NCBI GenBank assembly: GCA_002440825.1
Contig: DJVH01000096.1
Location: forward strand, 100,862 to 164,861
Source of the DNA: Bacteriovoracaceae bacterium UBA6261
GTDB lineage: Bacteria; Bdellovibrionota; Bacteriovoracia; Bacteriovoracales; Bacteriovoracaceae
Direction: 5' to 3'
DNA: 64,000 bases
This document shows, in pieces, positions 53,094 to 61,557 of this stretch; positions within the stretch are counted from its first letter, which is position 1; each line of letters starts with the position of its first letter. The notes under the pieces were generated by a model. That model was given only the letters and a program-made list of their open reading frames with translations. It made no database searches and was not told the origin of the DNA. The translations under genes were made by a program, and so were the position numbers.

Positions 53094-53674
53094 GTGGCTA
53101 TCGGGCCGAAACAAGATTTATGGCAGGATGCTTTTTGGATCAGGGATGAGATCACTCAGTTTCTTAGGGCCAATACTAAAGATCAGCTTTACCCGTTCTA
53201 TTTTGTGGCCATCCACACGGGTATGAGGCTCGCTGAACTTTGTGGACTTTGCTGGGATCGTTTTGATTTTCGTTTGAATCAAATCACAGTTTCTCGAACC
53301 AGAGACAAAACCGGACTTAAAGATTCAACCAAAACCACACTTAAAAGAATTATTCCATAACGAGTAAAGTGCGGGCCCTGTTGCTTGCTACGTTTGAAAA
53401 GAGGCTTAACGGAAAATTTGTCTTTATGGAAAGGGATGGAGGAGAAGTGAAATACGCGCATGTGTATCGACGCTTTCATGAAGCCCATGCAAGGGCAGGG
53501 ATCACGAATAAAATTCGCTTCCACGATTTGAGACACAGCTTTGCTTCGAACTATATGATGAACGGCGGAAATGTCTTTGATCTCCAAAAGCTTTTGGGTC
53601 ATACTAAAATAGATATGACTATGAGGTACGCTCATTTTTCTCCAATCATCTTCAGGAGTCTTTGCGATTTATGA
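53094..53674 (+). pseudogene. tyrosine recombinase (integrase), truncated and frameshifted
   Basis: Two frames together give the catalytic domain of a phage-type integrase. The first part (53094-53360) has AIHTGMRLAELCGLCW (first catalytic Arg) and a Lys in SRTRDKTGLKD. The frame then stops at a TAA (53358-53360) after LKRIIP. One base off, the reading goes on as ITSKVRALLLATFEKRLNGK and includes HDLRHSFAS (His, Arg), LLGHTKIDMTMRYAHFS (His, nucleophile Tyr). All six catalytic positions are present, but a single-base loss near 53357 breaks the frame. The N-terminal arm and core-binding domains are missing: about 190 codons remain, against 300-400 usual. It lies next to its tRNA target. Confidence 0.85.
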
Positions 53675-53716
53675 GTATATTTGAAGGAGAACTAGGCGCT
53701 ATGAATGGTTCTATCA

Positions 53717-53731
53717 CTGTTTTAGACCTTA
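53717..53731. repeat. 15-bp direct repeat near the right island end
   Basis: CTGTTTTAGACCTTA, identical to 47646-47660. A candidate arm-type site of the island's integrase, 48 bp inside the right att repeat. Confidence 0.6.
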
Positions 53732-53779
53732 AAGAAAAAAAGTGGTGGATAATTTAAAGATTATGAACGGTTAGAAAAA

Positions 53780-53800
53780 TTGGTGCCCGAGACGAGACTT
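53780..53800. repeat. right att repeat, within the tRNA-Leu 3' end
   Basis: 21 bp identical to 47484-47504. It covers the tRNA CCA end, the 3' acceptor strand and the 3' side of the T-stem. Confidence 0.92.
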
Positions 53801-53869
53801 GAACTCGTACGACCGGTAAAGGTCGGCAGATTTTAAATCTGCTGTGTCTACCGATTCCACCACCCAGGC
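53781..53869 (-). tRNA. tRNA-Leu(UAA)
   Basis: 89 nt including an encoded CCA. On the minus strand the acceptor stem is GCCTGGG paired with CTCGGGC (two G-U wobbles), and the anticodon arm is GCAGA-TTTAAAA-TCTGC with anticodon TAA. A long class II variable arm (CGACCTTTACCGGTCG) and T-arm with GTTCAAG follow. The long variable arm and the anticodon agree on leucine. The island has inserted at its 3' end without damaging it. Confidence 0.95.
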
Positions 53870-53887
53870 ATTGAAATGAAGAATTGT

Positions 53888-53910
53888 ATCGGAGATAGCC
53901 TCCGATTTTG
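53888..53910 (+). terminator. hairpin between tRNA-Leu and the lipoprotein gene
   Basis: A 7-bp stem ATCGGAG/CTCCGAT with loop ATAGC is followed by TTTTGAG, 12 nt before the next ATG. It looks like an intrinsic terminator on the plus strand but could also be a leader hairpin of the next gene. Confidence 0.45.
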
Positions 53911-53918
53911 AGAAATTT

Positions 53919-55346
53919 ATGCGAATCTGTCAATTACTAAACATTGTTGCCGCCATTTTTTTAATGAGTTGTTCGACGGAAAAAGTAGACGAGACTCGGG
54001 ACCAGAGAGTGATTACGGCCTCCTGGTTGAAGATTCCGGCGCGATTTGCCTTGCGGGACAAGGACGATAATTTTCTCACGCATCCTTTTTTTGATGTGAG
54101 CCCGTCCTTGAATAAAGAAAAGCGCACAATCAATTTTTTTGTGACGACTCCGGAAGAGAGCTCCTACAAATACAATATTGATCTTTACTCCGGAAGACTC
54201 TACGGCGAACACGAATTCTGTGCGGCCGATGATGTGTGGGACGCTTATACCGGCGAACTTCAAAAACCAAACTTCACTCAGGGAATTGTCCCACAAACCT
54301 ACGATCAAAACGGAGATCCTCAGCGTCTGGTCGTGTTCGGGATGTCCAAGAACAAAGAAAAAGATCTCAAAGCGAGATTTCATCCTCAGTATTTTGAAAC
54401 AGGAAAAATTGTCGGTTCTCTCATTCTGGAATCCTGTGATTCCTATCCCTGTGACTTAAGGAGCAAGTGGAAGGCAGCGCAGATTCTTCTTGCCGTTAAT
54501 GCGAACGGTGAAGAAAGCTCCTTCTCTAAAGTGAATTTCTTGAATGAACTCCGTTCAAAAACAGACTGGACTTATTTCAAAGCAATGCTCACCAATCAAG
54601 ACGGCGTTCATCAGGTAGGCAAAAAATATTTCCCGGCCTTTCGTATATCCAAAGAACTCAATCTTGAAGACACTTTTCGTTACCTGGAGAAAAACAGTCG
54701 AACTGAGAAGATGTACGAATTGGTAAAATGGCGCGAAGGCTGCTTTAAACTTTACGATGACCTTTGGGAAAAATCTGAAAAAATCCGTAAACAGCCTAGG
54801 GACCAGCAGTTTGATTTCTGGAAATTGTTCAAAGAATTTTACAGTAAAAACTCCGATCAGTTTTACGCTTGCAGCAAACTGGTGAGACCGGCCAATATAA
54901 ATGAAGATCCCAGACGATTATGGTTTTTTGCCTACGTTCAGGCCTTCACCAATCTGGAGAAAAACCAATTCTATTATTCCTGTAACGACAAGGCCTGGGC
55001 CTATAACCCAAAGGTCGACGATACACGCTATTTCAATAATCAAAATAAAGAATTGGAACGATGCCGTGCAAAGGATTTTGAGAAGAGTTTTGATCAGGCG
55101 ATCAACGGTCTGTCTCTCATGAAAGGCCAGACGAACAAGGAATTTCGTTTTGTCGAGTATGACAGCGGGCGCGGCGGCACTCATCAAAAAATCTATGCGT
55201 GGATTGGAACTCAAGACAAGACACTCATGTGTAAAAATAAAAAAGGTCTATTTAAAAAAGCTCAACCGGAAGCGCAGTTCGATGTCTTTCCGCAGGACGT
55301 TGTCTGGGAGACTTTCACTCCCGATGAAGACAAAACTGTTAAGTAG
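53919..55346 (+). CDS. large lipoprotein of unknown function
   Basis: A 475-aa protein with a lipoprotein signal (lipobox LMSC, Cys18). The mature part alternates beta-rich and helical regions, with about twelve Cys (for example EFCAADDVWD, LESCDSYPCDLRSKW, WREGCFKLYDD, FYACSKLV, YSCNDKAW), suggesting several disulfides. No catalytic motif or family is recognised. No Shine-Dalgarno is visible before the ATG; a hairpin sits 12 nt upstream. It precedes nuoB by 94 nt and could be read with the Complex I genes, but a functional link is not evident. Confidence 0.75.
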   Translation: MRICQLLNIVAAIFLMSCSTEKVDETRDQRVITASWLKIPARFALRDKDDNFLTHPFFDVSPSLNKEKRTINFFVTTPEESSYKYNIDLYSGRLYGEHEFCAADDVWDAYTGELQKPNFTQGIVPQTYDQNGDPQRLVVFGMSKNKEKDLKARFHPQYFETGKIVGSLILESCDSYPCDLRSKWKAAQILLAVNANGEESSFSKVNFLNELRSKTDWTYFKAMLTNQDGVHQVGKKYFPAFRISKELNLEDTFRYLEKNSRTEKMYELVKWREGCFKLYDDLWEKSEKIRKQPRDQQFDFWKLFKEFYSKNSDQFYACSKLVRPANINEDPRRLWFFAYVQAFTNLEKNQFYYSCNDKAWAYNPKVDDTRYFNNQNKELERCRAKDFEKSFDQAINGLSLMKGQTNKEFRFVEYDSGRGGTHQKIYAWIGTQDKTLMCKNKKGLFKKAQPEAQFDVFPQDVVWETFTPDEDKTVK

Positions 55347-55440
55347 AAGCTTGAGCAAGTTATTAATTTACATTTCCGCCCGTAATCTCTAAAATATCTG
55401 CTACGTACACGACATTAAAATCATTTTGATAGGAGACGTT

Positions 55441-56031
55441 ATGTCGACTAATAAGAGACTTGTGAGCCCACTCGACAGTAGAAGCGAAGAGGACTTTGCT
55501 CTTGATCGTTTGATCATCACAACCAAAGCAGATTCATTTTTAGAATGGGCAAAACGTTGGGGACAATCCAACTCACTCTGGCCTTTTCCTTTCGGAACAG
55601 CTTGCTGTGCAATCGAATATATGGCGGTTGTTGGTCCGAGATATGATGCTTCCCGATTCGGTGCTGAAGTTGTCCGCTTTTCTCCACGTCAAGCTGACCT
55701 CATGATCATCGCTGGAACAATCACAGAAAAACAAGCACCAGTTCTCAGAAGAATTTACGATCAAATGGCCGATCCGAAATGGGTTATTGCCATGGGAGCG
55801 TGTGCTTCATCTGGTGGATTCTACCGCGCGTATCACGTCGTTCAAGGTGTGACTCGCGATATTCCTGTCGACGTTTATATCCCAGGCTGTCCTCCGACTC
55901 CGGAAGCCGTTCTTCAAGGGATTATGCAGGTCCAGGACAGAATTAAAAAAGGCGTCTCTGCTTACAACGATTCAAAAGAAGCAGTTGAAGCAAAACGCGC
56001 CAAAGCAGAAGAACTTTCAAAAGCAAATTAA
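55441..56031 (+). CDS. nuoB: NADH-quinone oxidoreductase subunit B
   Basis: A 196-aa Complex I subunit that carries the terminal 4Fe-4S cluster N2, which reduces quinone. Ligands are Cys55, Cys56 in FGTACCAIEY, Cys121 in GACASSGG and Cys150 in PGCPPTPEAV. The start is the ATG at 55441 with ATAGGAG upstream; an in-frame start at 55426 would include the ribosome site itself. Cytoplasmic peripheral arm. It heads the run nuoB-CD-E-F-G-I; nuoA, usually before nuoB, is absent here. A TAAAAT element about 50 nt upstream could be part of the promoter. Confidence 0.96.
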   Translation: MSTNKRLVSPLDSRSEEDFALDRLIITTKADSFLEWAKRWGQSNSLWPFPFGTACCAIEYMAVVGPRYDASRFGAEVVRFSPRQADLMIIAGTITEKQAPVLRRIYDQMADPKWVIAMGACASSGGFYRAYHVVQGVTRDIPVDVYIPGCPPTPEAVLQGIMQVQDRIKKGVSAYNDSKEAVEAKRAKAEELSKAN

Positions 56032-56049
56032 TCACAATAGGTAAAATTG

Positions 56050-57741
56050 ATGGAACTAACTCCTTTTGGACAAGAATTACAAAAAACTTTTGCGGATAAC
56101 CATTATTCGTACAAGTTTGAAAACCACGTCATCTTCGCCTGCACTAAGACGATGCTTCCGATTATGGAGAAGCTGAAAGACGAATTCGGTTTCAACATGC
56201 TTCTCGACGTCTGCGGTGTCGATAACCTTCAGAGACCAAAATCTGAATGGGCCCACGGAAAACGTTTTGAGTCTGTTTACCACCTTCTCAATATGGATAA
56301 AAACGAGCGCATCCGCGTCCGTGTTCCAGTTGATGTCGATGGCGGTGAACTCGTCCCTTCAGTTCTTCCTTTGTGGAAGGCCGCTGACTGGTTCGAGCGC
56401 GAAGCCTGGGACATGTACGGGATTACGTACATGGGAAGAAAAAAAGAAAGACTTCTTACTCACCACGAATGGGTAGGACATCCTTTAAGAAAAGACTATG
56501 CAGCTGATCACAATCAGCCGCTCACAGAATCACTTGATATTCATTTTGATCCAGATCCTTCGATCACTGCTGAAGATGCGATTAGAAGAGAATGGATTAA
56601 CATCGGCCCGTCTCACCCTGCCACTCACGGAACTCTTCGTATTATGGCTGAGATTGAAGGTGAGGTGATCAAGAGATCAAAACTGGAAATCGGTTACCTT
56701 CACAGATGTTTCGAAAAGATGACTGAAAACCATCTTTATAACCAGGTTATTCCTTATACAGATCGTCTGAACTACTGTTCGGCACCGATGAACAATATCG
56801 GCTGGTGTAAGGCCATCGAAGATATGATGGGAATTGATATTCCTGATCGCGCGAAGGCCATTCGTATGGTTCTCGCTGAGCTTTCACGTGTCATCGATCA
56901 CCTTGTGTGTATCGGTGCCGGCGCAGTTGACTTGGGAGCGCTTACGTCTTTCTGGTTTTGTTTTGAACAAAGAGAAAGAGTGTACGAACTTTTCGAAAAA
57001 CTTTGCGGAACTCGCTTAACAGTTTCTCTTACACGTATCGGCGGTATGGCCCAGGAACTTCCAGTTGGATGGGTGACTGACTGTTTGAATGTTGTGAAGG
57101 AAATTGAGAAGGGAATTGCGGAAGTAGACCGCCTTCTTACAAAAAATAAAATTTACGTCGATAGAACACGCGTTTGTCCAATTCCTGCTCAACAAGCAAT
57201 CGATTGGGGATACACGGGGCCATGTCTTCGCGCTGCTGGTGTTAATTACGACATCAGAAAAGCTAATCCATACTACTTCTATAAAGATGTAGAGTTCGAA
57301 ATTCCAATCGGACAACACGGCGACAACTACGATCGTTACCTGGTGAGAATGGAGGAGATGAGACAATCTCTTCGCATCGTCAATCAAGTGCTGGCAAATC
57401 TTCCTTCTGGTCCATACACATCTCTCGATAAAAGAGTTTGTATTCCACCAAAGAGAGAAGTTTACACAAACATCGAAGGTCTCATGAACCACTTCATGCT
57501 CGTCATGAAAGGCGTTCGACCACCTGTCGGTGAAATTTATTCTGCCACTGAAGCAGCTAACGGAGAGCTTGGTTTCTACGTTATCTCTGACGGCGGACCA
57601 AATCCATACAGAGTAAAAGTACGTCCACCGTGTTTTGCAATCTATCAGTCATTCTCTGAAATCGTTCAGAACCACATGATCTCGGACGCGATTGCTGAAC
57701 TAGGCGCGATGAATATTATCGCAGGAGAACTAGACCGATGA
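56050..57741 (+). CDS. nuoCD: NADH-quinone oxidoreductase subunits C and D, fused
   Basis: A 563-aa fusion. Residues 1-165 are the 30-kDa NuoC part (PLWKAADWFEREAWDMYGI, HPLRKDY), and residues 180-563 the 49-kDa NuoD part (GPSHPATHGTLRI, YLHRCFEKM, PYTDRLNYCSAPMNNIG) that forms the quinone pocket with NuoB. The fused state is also known from E. coli. The ATG at 56050 is chosen over the TTG at 56047. Its last 4 bases overlap nuoE (ATGA). Confidence 0.96.
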   Translation: MELTPFGQELQKTFADNHYSYKFENHVIFACTKTMLPIMEKLKDEFGFNMLLDVCGVDNLQRPKSEWAHGKRFESVYHLLNMDKNERIRVRVPVDVDGGELVPSVLPLWKAADWFEREAWDMYGITYMGRKKERLLTHHEWVGHPLRKDYAADHNQPLTESLDIHFDPDPSITAEDAIRREWINIGPSHPATHGTLRIMAEIEGEVIKRSKLEIGYLHRCFEKMTENHLYNQVIPYTDRLNYCSAPMNNIGWCKAIEDMMGIDIPDRAKAIRMVLAELSRVIDHLVCIGAGAVDLGALTSFWFCFEQRERVYELFEKLCGTRLTVSLTRIGGMAQELPVGWVTDCLNVVKEIEKGIAEVDRLLTKNKIYVDRTRVCPIPAQQAIDWGYTGPCLRAAGVNYDIRKANPYYFYKDVEFEIPIGQHGDNYDRYLVRMEEMRQSLRIVNQVLANLPSGPYTSLDKRVCIPPKREVYTNIEGLMNHFMLVMKGVRPPVGEIYSATEAANGELGFYVISDGGPNPYRVKVRPPCFAIYQSFSEIVQNHMISDAIAELGAMNIIAGELDR

Positions 57742-58223
57742 GCCAGACAGAAAAATTTGAATTCACGCCGGATAGACTGGCGCTTTATAAAGAATACCTC
57801 ACTCGTTACGACGATATTGATTCAGCTTTACTTCCGACTTTGCACCTGGCGCAGGAACAAAACGGCTGGTTGTCTGATTCTGTTGTCGCTTATATTTCAG
57901 AGTTGATGGGCTTGCCTTCAATTCGTATCAAAGAAGTTATTTCGTTCTACGATATGCTTTACGATCAACCAGTGGGAAGAAATATTGTTCACGTCTGTAC
58001 AAACATCACGTGTTCAATGTTCGGTGGAAGAGAAATCTACTCTGGTCTTCTGAAGCATTTTGAAACGGGCTACCTGACTCCAACTCGCGACGGAAGAATT
58101 TCTATCCAAAAGATGGAGTGTCTTGGAGCGTGTGAACAAGCTCCTTGTATGCGAGTCAACAACGATTACGTTGGAAACATCGATCTACAATCAGCGATTT
58201 CAAAACTTGAGGAGCTACCATAA
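57738..58223 (+). CDS. nuoE: NADH-quinone oxidoreductase subunit E
   Basis: A 161-aa thioredoxin-fold 2Fe-2S protein (24-kDa subunit) of the NADH-oxidising module. The cluster N1a ligands are Cys87 and Cys92 in HVCTNITCSMFGG, and Cys128 and Cys132 in MECLGACEQAPCM. The helical N-terminus with LLPTLHLAQEQNGWL is typical. Coupled to nuoCD (ATGA) and to nuoF (TAATG). Confidence 0.96.
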   Translation: MSQTEKFEFTPDRLALYKEYLTRYDDIDSALLPTLHLAQEQNGWLSDSVVAYISELMGLPSIRIKEVISFYDMLYDQPVGRNIVHVCTNITCSMFGGREIYSGLLKHFETGYLTPTRDGRISIQKMECLGACEQAPCMRVNNDYVGNIDLQSAISKLEELP

Positions 58224-59506
58224 TGGATTACAAAGACGTAGCAAATTATAAAAACTATGCTCTCCTAAGCTATCACCACATTCCAGGTGTTCATAACATT
58301 GAAGTTTTTGAACGCGCAGGTGGTTACGAAACAATGAAAAAATGTTTCGAAATGGATCCGGAAGCCATCAAAGAAGAAGTGAAGCAATCAGGACTCAGAG
58401 GACGCGGCGGTGCCGGGTTCGCTACTGGTGTAAAATGGGGTTTCTTCACTAAAGACAGAAACGCAAAAAAATATCTTCTTTGTAATGCCGATGAATCTGA
58501 ACCGGGAACATTCAAAGACAGATTCTTGGTTGAAAAAAATCCGCACATCTTAATTGAAGGGATGATTATTTCGGCGTGGGCCCTGGGCACACAAAAGGGA
58601 TACATCTATATCCGCGGAGAGTTCTATCACCAGGCGATGGTTCTTGAGCGGGCTCTAAAAGAAGCGTATGCCAAAGGTTACCTTGGTAAAAATATCATGG
58701 GCAAAGGATTCGATTTCGATCTTTATGTTCACAGAGGCGCAGGCGCTTATATCTGTGGAGAGGAAACAGCTCTTATTTCTTCTCTCGAAGGACAAAAAGG
58801 CCAGCCAAAACTAAAACCACCATTTCCAGCGATTAAAGGCTATAGAGGACTTCCGACAATGGTTAACAATGTCGAATCTCTTGCTGCTGTTCCGTGGATC
58901 ATGAGACACGGCGCTGCTGCTTACAAGCAGTGGGGAACTGAAAAATCTCCAGGAACAAAATTGTTTTCGATCTCCGGCGACGTCAACAAGCCAGGTGTTA
59001 TCGAAGTTCCACTTTCAACTACACTTAAAGAAATTATCGAAATTCACTGCGGGGGAATGAGAAACGGCAATAAATTGAAAGCCGTTATCCCTGGAGGATC
59101 TTCTTCTCCGGTTTTAAATGCAGACGATTCATATGCAGTCAAAATGGATTACGAAGATGTAGCAGCGAAGGGCTCAATGCTCGGATCTGGTGCGATCATT
59201 ATTATCGATGAAACTAGAAACATGGGCGATATTCTTAAGTACACGCTTGAGTTCTATCATCACGAATCTTGCGGTCAGTGTACTCCTTGCCGCGAAGGAA
59301 CGGGCTGGCTCGAAGCGATCTTTAAAAGAAAAGAAACTGGCAAGTCTTCTAAATCGGACATCGTTCTTCTTGATAAAACAGCTGCTTCAATGAGAGGGCA
59401 AACCATTTGTGCTCTAGCTGATGCTGCAGCAATGCCGACACAAGGGATGATCAAGGTTTTCCGCGAAGAACTTGAACAATATGTAACAGCTGCACCAAAA
59501 AAATAA
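58223..59506 (+). CDS. nuoF: NADH-quinone oxidoreductase subunit F
   Basis: A 427-aa flavoprotein (51-kDa subunit), the NADH entry site with FMN and cluster N3. Motifs: SGLRGRGGAGFATGVKW (NADH), CNADESEPGTFKDR, GAGAYICGEETALISSLEG (FMN), and the cluster ligands in ESCGQCTPCREG with a later Cys in GQTICALADAAAMP. Normal length. Its ATG overlaps the nuoE stop by one base. Confidence 0.97.
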   Translation: MDYKDVANYKNYALLSYHHIPGVHNIEVFERAGGYETMKKCFEMDPEAIKEEVKQSGLRGRGGAGFATGVKWGFFTKDRNAKKYLLCNADESEPGTFKDRFLVEKNPHILIEGMIISAWALGTQKGYIYIRGEFYHQAMVLERALKEAYAKGYLGKNIMGKGFDFDLYVHRGAGAYICGEETALISSLEGQKGQPKLKPPFPAIKGYRGLPTMVNNVESLAAVPWIMRHGAAAYKQWGTEKSPGTKLFSISGDVNKPGVIEVPLSTTLKEIIEIHCGGMRNGNKLKAVIPGGSSSPVLNADDSYAVKMDYEDVAAKGSMLGSGAIIIIDETRNMGDILKYTLEFYHHESCGQCTPCREGTGWLEAIFKRKETGKSSKSDIVLLDKTAASMRGQTICALADAAAMPTQGMIKVFREELEQYVTAAPKK

Positions 59507-59550
59507 TCAAAAAAATAATAAAAAGTGAAATTATAAAAGAGAATTGAATC

Positions 59551-60984
59551 ATGACTGAAAAAGTAAAACTCACCTGGAACGGAAAAGAGATCGAAGCTCC
59601 GAAAGGATCGAACCTTCTTAAGGCCGCTCTTGATAACGGAATTGAAGTTGCTCACTACTGCTACCACTCAGGGCTTTCTGTCGCTGGTGTGTGCAGAATG
59701 TGTATGGTTGAACAAGACGGTGTTCCTCGTCCGTTTCCTTCATGTAATGCGACTTGCGGTGAAGGAATGGTTATCAGATCTGATACACCTAAAATTAAAG
59801 CATCTGTTGAAGCGACATTGCAGTTCCATCTTTTAAACCACCCGCTTGATTGTCCTGTTTGTGATCAGGCAGGGGAATGTGGTCTTCAAGATTATTACAT
59901 GAAGCACGGTCAATACGATTCTCAAATGATCGACAAAAAAGTTCATAAAGAAAAAGTTCAGGACATAGGCAAGAATGTAATGCTCGATGCTGAACGCTGT
60001 ATTCTTTGTTCGCGTTGTGTGCGTTTCACTGAAGAAATTACAAAAACAAACGAGATGGGAATTCTGAACCGTGGCGATCACGCAGAAATTCAATGCAATG
60101 AAACTCTTAAAAATGATTACGCTCAAAACTTAGTCGACATCTGTCCGGTTGGAGCGCTTACATCAAAAGACTTCCGCTTCAAGCAAAGAGTCTGGTTCCT
60201 TGAAGACGTTCACACGACTTGTATCGGGTGCGAAACAGGTTGTTCAGTGAAAGTTTCGGAAAACAAAAACGGCGCTTTCAGAGTGAAGCCTGTGTACGAT
60301 CACGAAGTGAACGGGCACTGGATGTGCGATGACGGCCGCTATATCTACAAACACGTTTCAAGCCCGACAAGACTTGGCGGTGCTGTGGAAAACATCAATG
60401 GTCTTTTCGTTCCTGCTGATGAACTCAATGTTCAGGCAGCTGTTAAAGGAAAGAAAACAAAATACATTCTTTCGACAGCGCTTACGATTGAAGAGTACGC
60501 AAATTTCTTCAACGCTGTTAAAGGCAAAAACGTTGAAGTCGCGCTTTATACACTTCCATCAGACGGACCTGAATTCGATGGCATTCTTCGCCGTGGAGAC
60601 AAGAACCCGAACCTTCGTGGGGCCAAAGCTGCGTTTGAACTCGCTGGTTTTGATCACTCTCAAGCAGGTCTTGATAATCTTCTTGGATCGATTTCTTCAT
60701 CTGATGCTGTCTTCGTTGTCGTTCCAGAAATTCTGTATAACGAAGATCACTTCAACACATTAATTAAAAAAGTAGAGAAAGCAGGCGTGAGAATCGCACT
60801 TGCTTGCGGTGAAACTCTTGGAACACTTCGCGCGTTTAACTATCTTCTTCCGATTCCAGCATTCTTAGAAAAGAACGGTGAAATCCTGAACTACCAAGGT
60901 CAGGCCCGCAAACTACGCAAAGGAATGACTTACGGAGAAGCTTCTAAAGATGTTTCTTACTACGGGAAATGGGTGAACCTATGA
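59551..60984 (+). CDS. nuoG: NADH-quinone oxidoreductase subunit G, short form
   Basis: A 477-aa Fe-S subunit (75-kDa type). It has the 2Fe-2S ligands (ECYHSGLSVAGVCRMC-like region, residues 36-52, seen as HYCYHSGLSVAGVCRMC), N5-type ligands HPLDCPVCDQAGECGLQ, and two more sets CILCSRCVRF and CIGCETGCSVKV. The molybdopterin-like C-terminal domain is much reduced: E. coli NuoG has about 900 residues, this one about half. The final 200 residues retain only a degenerate dehydrogenase-like fold. The stop overlaps nuoI (ATGA). Confidence 0.93.
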   Translation: MTEKVKLTWNGKEIEAPKGSNLLKAALDNGIEVAHYCYHSGLSVAGVCRMCMVEQDGVPRPFPSCNATCGEGMVIRSDTPKIKASVEATLQFHLLNHPLDCPVCDQAGECGLQDYYMKHGQYDSQMIDKKVHKEKVQDIGKNVMLDAERCILCSRCVRFTEEITKTNEMGILNRGDHAEIQCNETLKNDYAQNLVDICPVGALTSKDFRFKQRVWFLEDVHTTCIGCETGCSVKVSENKNGAFRVKPVYDHEVNGHWMCDDGRYIYKHVSSPTRLGGAVENINGLFVPADELNVQAAVKGKKTKYILSTALTIEEYANFFNAVKGKNVEVALYTLPSDGPEFDGILRRGDKNPNLRGAKAAFELAGFDHSQAGLDNLLGSISSSDAVFVVVPEILYNEDHFNTLIKKVEKAGVRIALACGETLGTLRAFNYLLPIPAFLEKNGEILNYQGQARKLRKGMTYGEASKDVSYYGKWVNL

Positions 60985-61505
60985 TTTTAAAAGCAGATTT
61001 ATATCGCGAACACGGATTTCTAAAAGGTCTTTATCTTGGTCTGAAGATCACGATGATGACCATGATCAGAAACTTGTTCAAGCACGATCGTATGACCTTG
61101 AACTACCCGGAAGAGAAGTATTTCTATTCTGATCGTTTCAGAGGAAAGCACGTTTTGACTGTAAAAGAAGACGGAACTCTTCGTTGTACATCATGTATGT
61201 TGTGTGCGACTTACTGTCCGGCCCAATGTATTCACATTGTCGCGGCCGACGATTCTGATAAATCAGTAGAGAAAGCGCCGGTTTCTTTTGAAATCGAAAT
61301 GCTTCGTTGTATTTTCTGCGGTTACTGTGAAGAAGCGTGTCCGGTCGATGCGATCCGTTTAACAAATGAATACGAAATGTCGGGCCATGCAGAACAAGAA
61401 TGGGTTGCTGATCATTATGAACTAGCGTTCAGAAAATCTCTCAACAACGGTAAAGGTGTCGTGTCTACTGTAGACGACAAAGACCGTATGAAACTTCGCT
61501 TATAG
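60981..61505 (+). CDS. nuoI: NADH-quinone oxidoreductase subunit I
   Basis: A 174-aa ferredoxin-like subunit that carries clusters N6a and N6b, with ligands in CTSCMLCATYCP and CIFCGYCEEACP. An N-terminal amphipathic region (LKGLYLGLKITMMTMI) contacts the membrane arm. The ATG at 60981 gives the usual 4-base overlap with nuoG; an upstream ATG at 60969 is inside nuoG. nuoH, normally between G and I, is missing. A long hairpin follows directly. Confidence 0.95.
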   Translation: MILKADLYREHGFLKGLYLGLKITMMTMIRNLFKHDRMTLNYPEEKYFYSDRFRGKHVLTVKEDGTLRCTSCMLCATYCPAQCIHIVAADDSDKSVEKAPVSFEIEMLRCIFCGYCEEACPVDAIRLTNEYEMSGHAEQEWVADHYELAFRKSLNNGKGVVSTVDDKDRMKLRL

Positions 61506-61508
61506 GAA

Positions 61509-61547
61509 AAGGTGCCAGCAGACTTTTTCAAAGTCTGCTGGCACCTT
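61509..61547. terminator. 18-bp perfect hairpin after nuoI
   Basis: An 18-bp perfect stem (61509-61526 with 61530-61547) has a 3-nt loop TTC and core GGTGCCAGCAGAC. It has no T-run on the plus side; a short TTTTCC follows on the minus strand. It can stop transcription or protect the nuo mRNA 3' end. It ends 10 nt before the MFS start. Confidence 0.65.
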
Positions 61548-61557
61548 AACATAATTA

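Larger units (their letters stand above)
47484..53800. mobile_element. 6.3-kb genomic island integrated in tRNA-Leu(UAA)
   Basis: The stretch is bounded by a 21-bp perfect direct repeat identical to the 3' end of the tRNA-Leu gene at its right edge. The integrase remnant lies next to the tRNA, and the cargo is between. That is the layout of an integrative island using a tyrosine recombinase. Cargo: a candidate immunity gene, a 1433-aa secreted RHS protein and a two-helix membrane protein. The integrase is truncated and frameshifted, so the island is probably now fixed. Intergenic DNA here is visibly more A+T-rich than its surroundings. Excision would restore an intact tRNA next to the SDR gene. 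Confidence 0.85.
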
